Of a DNA stretch of 64,000 nucleotides, positions 50,391 to 58,913 are shown piece after piece. Position numbers and translations under genes: made by a program. This DNA comes from Levilinea saccharolytica (GTDB taxonomy: Bacteria > Chloroflexota > Anaerolineae > Anaerolineales > Anaerolineaceae), in NCBI RefSeq assembly GCF_001306035.1, contig NZ_LGCM01000031.1, positions 1 to 64,000 on the forward strand, given 5' to 3'. Position 1 is the stretch's first letter. Each line of letters starts with the position of its first letter. A model generated the notes under the pieces. The model did no database searches and was not told the DNA's origin. It saw only the letters and a list, made by a program, of their open reading frames with translations.

Positions 50391-52628
50391 ATGAAAATTG
50401 AAGAGCTGATCGAAAACCTGCCAGATAATTTCTCCATCGTAGACCGCGATTTGGTCACGCGTGCTTACCGCTTTGCAGAGAACGCGCACAAGAATCAAAA
50501 ACGCGCCTCCGGTGAACCCTATGTCATGCACTGCCTGGCCGTTGCGGGAATTTTGGTGGAGCTGCGCCTGCCCCCACCGGTGATCATTGCCGCTCTCCTG
50601 CATGACACGGTCGAAGATACGCCCGTCACCCTGGAAGACCTCAAGCGCGAATTTGGCGAAGAGGTTGCCCAGCTGGTGGACGGAGTCACCAAGCTCAGCA
50701 AGCTGCCCACCGTCTCGATGGATGAAGAACCCATCCCGGTAGATGGTGATGGAGCCAAACCCGCGCAAACAGCCGCCGCCAGCGAAGCGCCCCGCACTAC
50801 CAAAAAAGACCGCGAACTTCAGCGCGAAAAAGACGCGCGCAACGAAAACCTGCGCAAAACCTTTATGGCCATGGGCAACGATATCCGTGTAGTCATCATC
50901 AAGCTCGCGGATCGGCTGCACAATATGCGCACCCTCAGCTACATCCCCGAACCGCGCCGCAGCCGCATCGCCCAAGAAACCCTGGATATCTACGCCCCCC
51001 TGGCCAACCGCCTGGGCATCTGGCGCATCAAATGGGAGTTGGAAGACCTCGGCTTTCGCTACACCAACCCCGACCGTTACAAAGAAATCGTCGAGAACCT
51101 GGCCGAGCGCCGCACCGAACGCGAAACCCAGGTGCAAAAAATCATAGAACGCCTGAAAGCCTTAATGGAACAATCCGGCATAAAGGCTGAAATCACTGGG
51201 CGCCCCAAGCACATCTATTCCATCTACCGCAAAATGCTCGACAAAGGCAAATCCTTTGATATGGTTCGAGACCTGCGCGGTGTACGCCTCATTGTCCCTG
51301 AAAAGCAGGATTGTTACGCCGCCCTCGGCATCATTCACGGCCAATGGCGTCCCATCCCGATGGAATTTGACGATTACATCGCCGCCCCCAAAGATAACGA
51401 CTACCAATCTCTGCATACCGCTGTCATTTATGACGATGGTAAACCGCTGGAAGTGCAAATCCGCACCCCAGAGATGAACCAGCATGCCGAATTTGGCATT
51501 GCCTCTCACTGGCGCTACAAAGAACGCAGCAGCAAATCGGATCAGGCCTACGAACAGCGCATCAACTGGCTGCGGCAGATGATGGAATGGTACAAAGATG
51601 TTGAGGACGCCCAGGAATTCATTGACGGCATGCGCACCGACATCTTCGAAGACCGTGTGTATGTCTTCACCCCTCGCGGCGATATCATTGACCTGCCCGC
51701 CGGTTCGACCCCCATTGATTTCGCCTACCAGGTGCATACAGAAATTGGCAACCGCTGCCGCGGCGCAAAAATCAACGGCAAATTGGTCAGCCTGGATTAC
51801 TGCCTAAAAACCGGCGACCAGGTGGAAATCCTCACCGCCAAACACGGCGGGCCCAGCCGCGACTGGCTGAACACCAACCTGGGTTTGGTCAAAACCCCGC
51901 GTGCCCAGGGCAAAATTCGCCAATGGTTCAAACGCCAGGACCGTGAGCAAAATCTCGCCCAGGGCCGTGCCATGTTGGATCGCGAACTGCGCCGCCTGGG
52001 CCTAAACAATGTTGACCTCGAAAAGCTAGCCTTCAGCCTGGATATCCACAATGTGGAAGATCTCTACGTGGCTTTGGGCTGCGGCGACCTTTCCATAGGG
52101 CGCATTATCGCCAAGCTCACCGACCTGGAGAAGAATTCACCTGACCCTCTGCTCAAGCCGTCCCTGCCCATCGAACAAAAAACCAGCCACAGCGCGGTTT
52201 CTGTTTTGGGTCTCAAAGGCTTACTCACGGTCTTCGCTCGCTGCTGCAACCCCGTCCCTGGCGATGAGATCGTGGGTTATATCACCCGCGGACGCGGCGC
52301 CACCATCCACCGCTCCGATTGCCCCAACATTTTACGCCTCACCGACCGCGAACGCATTGTCAAAGTCTCCTGGGGCGAAAATCAGCGCACCTACCCCATC
52401 CGTCTGGAGATCAAAGCCTACGACCGGCAGGATCTGGTGGGTGATATCTACCACATCCTCACCAATGAAAATATCAACTTGGTCGGCATCAACCTTAAGG
52501 TCACCGACAACCTGGCTTCTATCTACCTTTCGGTGGAAGTCGGCGACATCACCCAGCTCAGCCGCATCCTCGCCCGCATCGAAAATTTGCCCAACGTTCT
52601 GGAAGCCCATCGGGTTCACGCTGGTTAA
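50391..52628 (+). CDS. rel: bifunctional (p)ppGpp synthetase/hydrolase
   Basis: 745 aa, long RSH type. N-terminal HD hydrolase with H71-D72-x2-E75-D76 (HDTVED) intact; synthetase domain (YRKMLDKGKSFDMVRDLRG, DYIAAPKDNDYQSLHT); TGS domain (VYVFTPRGDIIDLPAGST), helical region, Cys cluster (ARCCNPVPGDEIVG) and C-terminal ACT. Both activities should be present. An extra acidic/Ala-rich segment of about 35 residues (about 108-145, KPAQTAAASEAP region) lies inside the hydrolase domain, before FMAMGNDIRVVIIKLADRLHNMRT. It mediates the stringent response at the ribosome. Own promoter in front. Confidence 0.95.
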   Translation: MKIEELIENLPDNFSIVDRDLVTRAYRFAENAHKNQKRASGEPYVMHCLAVAGILVELRLPPPVIIAALLHDTVEDTPVTLEDLKREFGEEVAQLVDGVTKLSKLPTVSMDEEPIPVDGDGAKPAQTAAASEAPRTTKKDRELQREKDARNENLRKTFMAMGNDIRVVIIKLADRLHNMRTLSYIPEPRRSRIAQETLDIYAPLANRLGIWRIKWELEDLGFRYTNPDRYKEIVENLAERRTERETQVQKIIERLKALMEQSGIKAEITGRPKHIYSIYRKMLDKGKSFDMVRDLRGVRLIVPEKQDCYAALGIIHGQWRPIPMEFDDYIAAPKDNDYQSLHTAVIYDDGKPLEVQIRTPEMNQHAEFGIASHWRYKERSSKSDQAYEQRINWLRQMMEWYKDVEDAQEFIDGMRTDIFEDRVYVFTPRGDIIDLPAGSTPIDFAYQVHTEIGNRCRGAKINGKLVSLDYCLKTGDQVEILTAKHGGPSRDWLNTNLGLVKTPRAQGKIRQWFKRQDREQNLAQGRAMLDRELRRLGLNNVDLEKLAFSLDIHNVEDLYVALGCGDLSIGRIIAKLTDLEKNSPDPLLKPSLPIEQKTSHSAVSVLGLKGLLTVFARCCNPVPGDEIVGYITRGRGATIHRSDCPNILRLTDRERIVKVSWGENQRTYPIRLEIKAYDRQDLVGDIYHILTNENINLVGINLKVTDNLASIYLSVEVGDITQLSRILARIENLPNVLEAHRVHAG

Positions 52629-52635
52629 TTTGAAG

Positions 52636-52641
52636 TATAAT
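52636..52641 (+). promoter_or_regulatory. -10 box TATAAT before moeA
   Basis: Consensus TATAAT 8 bases after the rel stop and 40 before the moeA start; a TTCACG at 52615-52620 (15-base spacer) may be the -35. Confidence 0.4.
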
Positions 52642-52675
52642 CAGCGCGCCAAAACTTCTTCACTTGGAGAAAGTG

Positions 52676-53914
52676 TTGCCTGAACTCACTTCTGTGAAAG
52701 ACGCTCTGGGGCAGTTGTTAAGCGCTTTCAACCGCCTCCCCGCGGAAAATGTCTCTCTTGCACGCGCCCTGGGCCGAGTTCTGGCCGAAGGCGTATCAGC
52801 CCCCCTCGACCTTCCCCCCTTCACCAATTCCGGGATGGACGGCTACGCCGTGCGTGCAGCCGACACTCATCCTGCACCGCAAACCCTCACCGTCATCGGC
52901 GACATCCCCGCAGGTCTAACCCCTGAGCTGAAGCTCTACCCAGGTCAGGCCGCCCGCATCATGACCGGCGCCATGCTGCCCGAAGGCGCAGATGCAGTCA
53001 TCCCTATCGAGTACACCGACCAGCCCGTCTTTGACCCCAACCAGGCTTTCCCGCATTCCATCACTGCTCGCCAATCCGTCCAGCCCGGGGATTTCATTCG
53101 CCCCCTGGGGCAAGATATCCGCACCGGTCAGGCAGTTTTGCCCGCAGGCCGCCGCCTTCGCGCCCAAGACCTGGGCTTGCTGGCCTCCTTCGGCTTCACC
53201 ACCCTCAAGGTGGTGCGCCGCCCCCGCGTGGCCCTGCTCTCCACCGGCGACGAGCTGGTGGAACCTGGTCTTCCCCTCCCTCCCGGGAAAATTCACAATT
53301 CCAACAGCGTCATGCTCGGCGCCCTCGTGCGCCAGTTCGGCGGGAAGGTCTGCTTTCAAAGTACCGTGCCCGACCAACCCCAAGCCATCCGCGAGATGTT
53401 CGCCCGCGCCCTCGAACAGTCCCCTGACTTGCTCATCACCTCGGCTGGGGTCTCTGTCGGCGCCTTTGACTATGTGCGCGACTGCATTGAAACGGACGGC
53501 CAGCTCACCCTCTGGCGAGTAAACATGCGCCCCGGCAAGCCGTTGGCTTTTGGCTCCTACCAACAAATTCCCGTCATCGGTCTGCCTGGTAACCCCGTCT
53601 CCGCCTTCGCCACCTTCCAGGTGTTCGTTGTCCCCGTGCTGCATACCCTGCTAGGCTTACCGGCGGAGTCCCGCCCTCAGGTGACGGTGACCCTGTCCGA
53701 GACGATCGAATCAGACGGCCGTGAGACCTACGCCCGCGCTCTGGTCACCTGGCAAGACGGCGCCTGGCATGCCCGCCTGGCTGAACATCAAGGTTCCGGC
53801 AACCTGCTGTCTTTGGTGCGCGCAAACGCTTTACTGATTGTCCCCTCTGGGGTAAAATCGCTTCCTGCTCAGGCGCAGGCCACCGCCTGGTGGTTAAACG
53901 CGGATTTATCTTAG
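52676..53914 (+). CDS. moeA: molybdopterin molybdenumtransferase
   Basis: 412 aa. The TTG at 52676 is chosen, with GGAG 6 bases upstream; GTG at 52673 or TTG at 52664 are alternatives. MoeA domains: LPPFTNSGMDGYAV near 45-58, MTGAMLPEGADAV near 96-108, and the MPT-binding core STGDELV, then SAGVSVGAFDY and GLPGNPVSAF. It inserts molybdate into molybdopterin, so the organism makes Mo- or W-enzymes. No other moco gene is nearby. The VKOR gene follows after 7 bases. Confidence 0.95.
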   Translation: MPELTSVKDALGQLLSAFNRLPAENVSLARALGRVLAEGVSAPLDLPPFTNSGMDGYAVRAADTHPAPQTLTVIGDIPAGLTPELKLYPGQAARIMTGAMLPEGADAVIPIEYTDQPVFDPNQAFPHSITARQSVQPGDFIRPLGQDIRTGQAVLPAGRRLRAQDLGLLASFGFTTLKVVRRPRVALLSTGDELVEPGLPLPPGKIHNSNSVMLGALVRQFGGKVCFQSTVPDQPQAIREMFARALEQSPDLLITSAGVSVGAFDYVRDCIETDGQLTLWRVNMRPGKPLAFGSYQQIPVIGLPGNPVSAFATFQVFVVPVLHTLLGLPAESRPQVTVTLSETIESDGRETYARALVTWQDGAWHARLAEHQGSGNLLSLVRANALLIVPSGVKSLPAQAQATAWWLNADLS

Positions 53915-53921
53915 GAGGACG

Positions 53922-54347
53922 ATGAACCCTTCTTCCACGCGCACCTGGTTTATCATTCTTGCGGTCATCGGGCTGCTCGATTCGGTTTATCTGACCATCG
54001 CCAAGCTCACCGCAAACCGCCAGATGTGTCTGGAGGGCATTGGGGACTGCTGGTCGGTCAATCAAAGCACCTATTCCGAAATCCTCGGCATCCCCATCGC
54101 CTTGCTGGGGGCTGCCGCCTATGCTGCCCTCATCGTTCTTGTCCTGCTGGAGCAGCGTGCCTTCTTCTGGCGATATCTCACCTTTGCCGCTACCCTTTTT
54201 GGCGTGCTGTATTCTGCTTATCTGACCTATATAGAAATTGCAGTTCTCAAAGCTATCTGCCCGTTTTGTGTTGTGTCCGCTGTAATCATTACCTTGCTGT
54301 TTGCGCTCACTATCTACCGCCTGTTCGCCGATCAGGCTCAATCCTAA
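53922..54347 (+). CDS. vitamin K epoxide reductase (VKOR) family protein
   Basis: 141 aa with four membrane helices. Active-site C113-x2-C116 (CPFC) plus the loop pair C36 and C43 in the ECM-like GDCWSVNQS region. It reoxidises a DsbA-like thioredoxin and passes electrons to quinone, supporting disulfide formation in the envelope. No fused thioredoxin domain is present, unlike some cyanobacterial and actinobacterial forms; the DsbA partner is not in this window. AGGAGG before the ATG; between moeA and the small acidic protein. Confidence 0.92.
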   Translation: MNPSSTRTWFIILAVIGLLDSVYLTIAKLTANRQMCLEGIGDCWSVNQSTYSEILGIPIALLGAAAYAALIVLVLLEQRAFFWRYLTFAATLFGVLYSAYLTYIEIAVLKAICPFCVVSAVIITLLFALTIYRLFADQAQS

Positions 54348-54363
54348 TCAGGAGGGAAGTTGA

Positions 54364-54600
54364 ATGCCCCGAATTCGATGTCACTATATTGACTGCGCTT
54401 TTCTGGATGATGGTTTTTGCAGTGCTGCTGCCGTAGAAGTGAACCCTGATGACGGCTGTCAGACCTATTCCCCCACCTCCGAAGTCCCCACCGATGAAAA
54501 CTGGGAGGATGAAGAAGAGCTGGAAGAATGGGAAGAGCTGGAAGATGAAGAAGAAGATGATGAAGACATCTGGTTGGACGAGGAAGAAGAAGAATATTAG
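54364..54600 (+). CDS. small protein with N-terminal Cys motif and highly acidic C-terminus
   Basis: 78 aa. Residues 1-32 hold four cysteines (C6, C11, C19, C32) in RCHYIDCAFLDDGFC and DGCQTY, a likely zinc- or disulfide-type knot resembling DUF1540-like modules. From about 45 to the end it is nearly all Glu and Asp with Trp and Leu (EEELEEWEELEDEEEDDED type). AGGAGGGA lies 7 bases before the ATG. It starts 16 bases after the VKOR stop, and the downstream Mn riboswitch unit is separate. The acidic tail could bind metal ions, basic proteins or RNA polymerase; none of this is shown. Confidence 0.75.
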   Translation: MPRIRCHYIDCAFLDDGFCSAAAVEVNPDDGCQTYSPTSEVPTDENWEDEEELEEWEELEDEEEDDEDIWLDEEEEEY

Positions 54601-54622
54601 TTCTTTCTCAGAAACCAACGAC

Positions 54623-54651
54623 TTGACACCACTCACCATTCGGGTTACACT
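54623..54651 (+). promoter_or_regulatory. strong sigma-70 promoter of the riboswitch-ATPase transcript
   Basis: TTGACA (54623-54628), 17-base spacer, TACACT (54646-54651). The start would be near 54658. Confidence 0.88.
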
Positions 54652-54657
54652 TTTTGG

Positions 54658-54786
54658 CGGATGGGGAGTAGCACCTTTCTCAGGGCAAACTGTCGTCATG
54701 ACGGAACCCAAAGTTCCCGGCAGTTTGAACGCGTCAGAATCGCGTTTTGCAAGACCACCACAGTTCATTTGTGGTGGTCTTTTTTT
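54658..54786 (+). promoter_or_regulatory. yybP-ykoY manganese riboswitch with expression-platform terminator
   Basis: The conserved elements of this aptamer appear in order: GGGGAGTAGC at about 54662-54671, ACTGTCGTCA near 54699-54708, and GCAAGACC closing near 54749-54756. GG before GGAGTAGC pairs with CC after GCAAGA to form P1. The 3' side of P1 is also the 5' arm of the downstream terminator (54752-54780), so Mn2+-bound aptamer should prevent termination: an ON switch. Followed by a P-type ATPase, the usual target. Confidence 0.9.
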
Positions 54787-54787
54787 C
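54752..54787 (+). terminator. intrinsic terminator of the Mn riboswitch
   Basis: AGACCACCACA/TGTGGTGGTCT, an 11-base stem with a 7-base loop, followed by TTTTTTC. It overlaps the P1 3' strand of the aptamer. Confidence 0.92.
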
Positions 54788-54835
54788 ACTACCGCCTGCC
54801 ACAAATAACCGACATCTGATAAAAAGGACGGACAT

Positions 54836-57598
54836 ATGAAAGAGAATGGCGCGCAGCAGTGGCATGAAATGGATCTGCCCAAATTTGAGCAGACCATGGA
54901 AGTCAACACACAGCAAGGCTTGTCTGCCGATGAGGTTCAGCACAGGCAGGCCCAGTATGGCCCCAATGAGTTAATCGACCGCGGCACGAAAAGCCCCTGG
55001 AAAATCCTCCTAGAGCAGCTCTCTGGGGTCATGGTCATTATCCTGATCGTCTCTGCCGTCATTTCAGCCCTCCTGGGCGAATACAAAGACGCCGTTGTGA
55101 TCTTGATCATCGTCATTCTCAATTCCATCCTCGGCTTTACCCAGGAATACCGCGCCGAACAGGCCATGGCCGCCTTGAAGAAAATGGCCGTCCCTCACGT
55201 GCGCGTCCGCCGCAGCGGCCATGTTCAGGAGATTTCCGCTCGCGATCTGGTCCCCGGCGATGTCATCCTCCTGGAAGCTGGCAGCTCTATCCCCGCCGAC
55301 AGCCGCGTGATCGAATCGGTCAACCTGCGAGTGCAGGAGGCGGTGCTCACCGGCGAATCGGAAGCAGTCGAAAAACACACTGATCCTCTCAAGGGAGAAA
55401 ATCTGGCCCTTGGCGACCGCCGCAACATGCTCTACATGGGAACCGTGGCCACCTACGGACGCGGCACAGCCGTGGTCACCTCCACCGGCATGCACACCGA
55501 ATTGGGCCGCATCGCCGAAATGATCCAGAATGTTGGCCAGGAGCAAACCCCCTTGCAGCGCCGTCTGGAACAGCTCGGCCGTGGGCTGGCCATTGCCGCC
55601 CTGGCCATCGTCTTTGTTGTCTTCATCTTGGGCTTGCTGCGCGGTGAACCCCTGCGCCTGATGTTCCAGACCGCCATCAGCATGGCTGTGGCCGCAGTTC
55701 CCGAAGGGCTGCCTGCCGTGGTCACGATTGCCCTGGCCCTGGGCGCCCAGCGCATGCTCTCGCGCCATGCCCTCATCCGCAAACTCCCCGCGGTGGAAAC
55801 CCTCGGCTCCGTCACGGTCATCTGCTCCGATAAAACCGGAACCCTCACCGAAAACCGCATGACCGTCACCGTTTTGGATGTGGCCGGTAACCAGATGGAT
55901 TTTGTCGAACAGGTCAAATCCTTCACCCCCCACATGGATACCAAAGCCAGCCCGGCGCCCCTGGTGCAGGAGAACTCTGCGGTGGCCCTCCTCCTCACCG
56001 GAGGCACCCTGTGCAATGACGCCATTTTAGAAGAAGATACTCAGGCCGGGGATTTGTCGGCGATTGGCGACCCCACCGAAGGCGCCCTGGTCATCGCCGC
56101 TGCCCGCGTGGGCCTGCGCAAGCCTGATTTGGAAGCAGTCATGCCCCGCGCCGCTGAAGTCCCCTTCGACAGCGACCGCAAGCGCATGACCACCCTCCAC
56201 CGCTTCCAAATCAGCCAGCTTCCTGAGGCTTTGCAGCCCCTATGGAACGCCCGCGCTCTTGCCGCCCAATCCGAAGCCGTACTCACCGTCACCAAAGGCG
56301 CCGTGGACGGCCTTTTGGAAGTGTCTTCACGCGTGTGGGTGGACGGACGCATTGAGCAGCTCAACGATCACTGGAAAGAGCGTGTGCAGGCCGCCAATAA
56401 CGCGATGGCCCAAAAAGGCATGCGCGTTCTCGGCGTAGCGGTGCATATGGACGCTCAGGTGCCCACGGATGTCAGCGCCGAAGGCGTTGAAAAAGACCTG
56501 ATCTTCATCGGCATGACTGGCATGATTGACCCCGCCCGCCCGGAAGTGAAAGATGCCGTGGCCGTGGCGAAAGGCGCCGGAATTCGCCCCATCATGATCA
56601 CTGGCGACCACCCCCTCACCGCTCTGTCCATCGCCAAAGAATTGGGCATCGCCACCCAACACCGCGTGGTCACCGGGCAAGAATTGGCCGTCATGAGCGA
56701 TGAGGAACTGAGAGCACAGGTGGATGACATCTCCGTGTACGCGCGTGTGTCACCTGAGCACAAGCTGAAAATCGTCCAGGCCCTCCAATTCAAAGGCCAC
56801 ATCGTGGCCATGACCGGCGACGGTGTCAACGACGCCCCCGCCCTCAAGCGCGCCGATATCGGCGTAGCGATGGGCATCACCGGCACCGATGTGTCTAAAG
56901 AAGCCTCAGATATGATCTTGCTGGATGACAACTTTGCCACCATCGTGGCGGCCGTCGAAGAAGGCCGCCGTATCTACGACAACATCCGCAAGTTCATCCG
57001 TTACACCATGACCTCCAATGCCGGTGAAATCTGGGTTATGCTCGTCGCCCCCTTCTTAGGCATGCCCATGCCCCTCACCCCACTGCAAATCTTGTGGATC
57101 AACCTGGTCACGGACGGCCTGCCGGGTCTGGCGCTCACCGTGGAGCCCACTGAGCGCAACACGATGAAGCGTAAACCGCACCATCCCCAGGAAAACATCT
57201 TCGGCCGCGGCATGGCCCGCGAAATCCTGTGGGTCGGTTTGCTCATGGGTCTGGTCTCTTTGGCGATGGGCTACATCTTCTTCAAGCAGGAAGTTGCTGC
57301 CTGGCAGACCATGGTCTTCACCACCCTCACCCTGGCGCAGATGGGACATGTGCTGGCCATCCGCACCGAACGGGACTCTCTCTTCCAGGTGGGTCTGCTC
57401 AGCAATAAACCCCTCCTCGGCGCGGTCCTGTTGACCTTTGTACTGCAAATGATGGTGATCTATCTGCCCTTCTTCCAGGATATCTTCCAGACCATAGCTC
57501 TGACCCCCAGCCAGTTGATCATCAGCCTGGTCTCCAGCACGGTGGTGTTCTTCAGTCTGGAAATCATGAAAGCCATCCAGCGCCGCAAAGAAGACTAA
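54836..57598 (+). CDS. P2-type cation-transporting ATPase (probable Mn2+/Ca2+ exporter)
   Basis: 920 aa, SERCA/PMR1-like P2A ATPase with 10 membrane helices. Actuator LTGESE, phosphorylation D332 in [11 protein letters not shown], nucleotide domain KGAVDGLLE, hinge [12 protein letters not shown]. Ion-site residues PEGL in helix 4 and [12 protein letters not shown] in helix 6 fit divalent Ca/Mn transport. ATP drives export of the ion from the cytoplasm. The Mn riboswitch directly upstream argues for Mn2+ as the regulating and transported ion. Start ATG has AAGGA 8 bases upstream. Terminator-closed, so monocistronic. Confidence 0.93.
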   Translation: MKENGAQQWHEMDLPKFEQTMEVNTQQGLSADEVQHRQAQYGPNELIDRGTKSPWKILLEQLSGVMVIILIVSAVISALLGEYKDAVVILIIVILNSILGFTQEYRAEQAMAALKKMAVPHVRVRRSGHVQEISARDLVPGDVILLEAGSSIPADSRVIESVNLRVQEAVLTGESEAVEKHTDPLKGENLALGDRRNMLYMGTVATYGRGTAVVTSTGMHTELGRIAEMIQNVGQEQTPLQRRLEQLGRGLAIAALAIVFVVFILGLLRGEPLRLMFQTAISMAVAAVPEGLPAVVTIALALGAQRMLSRHALIRKLPAVETLGSVTVICSDKTGTLTENRMTVTVLDVAGNQMDFVEQVKSFTPHMDTKASPAPLVQENSAVALLLTGGTLCNDAILEEDTQAGDLSAIGDPTEGALVIAAARVGLRKPDLEAVMPRAAEVPFDSDRKRMTTLHRFQISQLPEALQPLWNARALAAQSEAVLTVTKGAVDGLLEVSSRVWVDGRIEQLNDHWKERVQAANNAMAQKGMRVLGVAVHMDAQVPTDVSAEGVEKDLIFIGMTGMIDPARPEVKDAVAVAKGAGIRPIMITGDHPLTALSIAKELGIATQHRVVTGQELAVMSDEELRAQVDDISVYARVSPEHKLKIVQALQFKGHIVAMTGDGVNDAPALKRADIGVAMGITGTDVSKEASDMILLDDNFATIVAAVEEGRRIYDNIRKFIRYTMTSNAGEIWVMLVAPFLGMPMPLTPLQILWINLVTDGLPGLALTVEPTERNTMKRKPHHPQENIFGRGMAREILWVGLLMGLVSLAMGYIFFKQEVAAWQTMVFTTLTLAQMGHVLAIRTERDSLFQVGLLSNKPLLGAVLLTFVLQMMVIYLPFFQDIFQTIALTPSQLIISLVSSTVVFFSLEIMKAIQRRKED

Positions 57599-57635
57599 AT
57601 TCGATCCAAAAGAGCGCACTGCGCTGTAAAACATC

Positions 57636-57675
57636 AGGGCAGGCCGGCGGCCTGCCCTGTTTGCTTTATTTTCCG
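57636..57675. terminator. rho-independent terminator shared by convergent genes
   Basis: AGGGCAGGCC/GGCCTGCCCT, a perfect 10-base stem with a 3-base loop, followed by TGTTTGCTTTATTTT. It ends the P-type ATPase and probably the convergent epimerase. Confidence 0.85.
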
Positions 57676-58661
57676 GCTGCCCAGCGTTCGCGGTACCACG
57701 TCACTGCCTCAGCCAACGCCTGACGAATGGGTGTGTAGCGCAGCCCCAATTCCCTTTCCGCGCGGCTGCCGTCAAAGGCAAAGCCGTTTTTCAGGGTCTT
57801 GGCCGCGTCAATGGATAATCCCCAATGCGGGGGCTGATGCGTCACCGCCGCCGCCCAGGTTTGTAAATAGGCTGCCGCCGTCACCACAAAATCGGGAAAA
57901 GGGATCAGCGGCAGACGCACATCCGCCGCCGCGCCGATCATGGCCGCATAATCTTTACCGTTCAAGATCGTCTTACCGATTAAATACTTGCGCCCCACGC
58001 TGGCTGGCGTCTCTGCCGCCCGTAAAACGGCTTCCACCACATCCCCCACATACACATAGGTTGCGTAGGAATGGTGGTAAATGGTGCTGGGAACCCGGCG
58101 GCGGATCACGTCCATAATATACTCCCCGCTGGCCTTGTCGTCCCCCGCTCCCAACACAATCCCCGGGTACAGCACCGTCAGCGGCAACCCGCGTTGGTGG
58201 TAATACTCCCAGGCGATCCGGTCACCTTCCGCTTTCGTCCGCGCGTAGGTGCTGAAAAACTTCGGCCCGGGGGTGCTGTCTTCATGGAACGGCTTTTCTT
58301 TCGGCTGCCCATAGACCGCCACCGTGCTGACGTACACCACCTTACTCACCCCGGCTTGTGCCGCGGCATCCATCAGGTTGCGCGTCCCCTCCACGTTCAC
58401 TTTCCACATTTCTTCCGGTTTTGGCGTCCACATGGTATACACATTAGCCAAATGGATCACGCAGTCCATCCCCCGCAGGGCTTCGGTCAGGGTTTCCGGC
58501 TGGGTCACATCCCCCAGCGCCAGTTCCACCCCAAAGCCCGTCAGGCGCGCCCCCCGCTCTGGGCTGCGCACCAGGCAGCGCACGGTGTGGTCTGTGCGCG
58601 CCAGGCGTGCGACCAAATGTTTCCCAATAAAACCGCTCCCGCCCGTAACCAGAATCTTCAT
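57666..58661 (-). CDS. NAD-dependent epimerase/dehydratase (dihydroflavonol-reductase-like SDR)
   Basis: 331 aa. Rossmann motif TGGSGFIGKHLVARL near 6-20, active-site Tyr-x3-Lys in YARTKAEGD. The long C-terminal part and IVLGAGDDKASG match dihydroflavonol-4-reductase/HpnA-type proteins. These reduce a ketone on a small lipid- or terpenoid-like substrate or on a sugar nucleotide; substrate unknown. No hopanoid gene is near to support HpnA. Faces the P-type ATPase; divergent from the carboxylase genes. Confidence 0.87.
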   Translation of the reverse strand: MKILVTGGSGFIGKHLVARLARTDHTVRCLVRSPERGARLTGFGVELALGDVTQPETLTEALRGMDCVIHLANVYTMWTPKPEEMWKVNVEGTRNLMDAAAQAGVSKVVYVSTVAVYGQPKEKPFHEDSTPGPKFFSTYARTKAEGDRIAWEYYHQRGLPLTVLYPGIVLGAGDDKASGEYIMDVIRRRVPSTIYHHSYATYVYVGDVVEAVLRAAETPASVGRKYLIGKTILNGKDYAAMIGAAADVRLPLIPFPDFVVTAAAYLQTWAAAVTHQPPHWGLSIDAAKTLKNGFAFDGSRAERELGLRYTPIRQALAEAVTWYRERWAAGK

Positions 58662-58913
58662 GCCCGCTCCTTATCCGTCTCATCAGCCCCCCTGCAAGAG
58701 GCAATCATAGCAAAACCCCCGCAAACCAACAAGATAACAATCTTCACCCGCACCGCCGTTATCCATCCCCCTTCTCAAAAATTCCCACAACCCGCGTAAC
58801 TCTCCCGCACGGCTGGGGTTTCTTGCTTGTAGAACATTGCGCTGATCCCATCCCCGCCTACCTTCTGCCGCAGCGCCGTCTGTAAAAAATTCGCTCGAAA
58901 CGGGAACCTGTGT
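58662..58913. other. divergent intergenic region epimerase / carboxylase
   Basis: 252 bases with no gene I can support. It should contain the two outward promoters. A TGTAAAAAAT at about 58881-58890 is AT-rich enough for a + strand -10 but no -35 is clear. No riboswitch or tRNA is seen. Confidence 0.45.
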
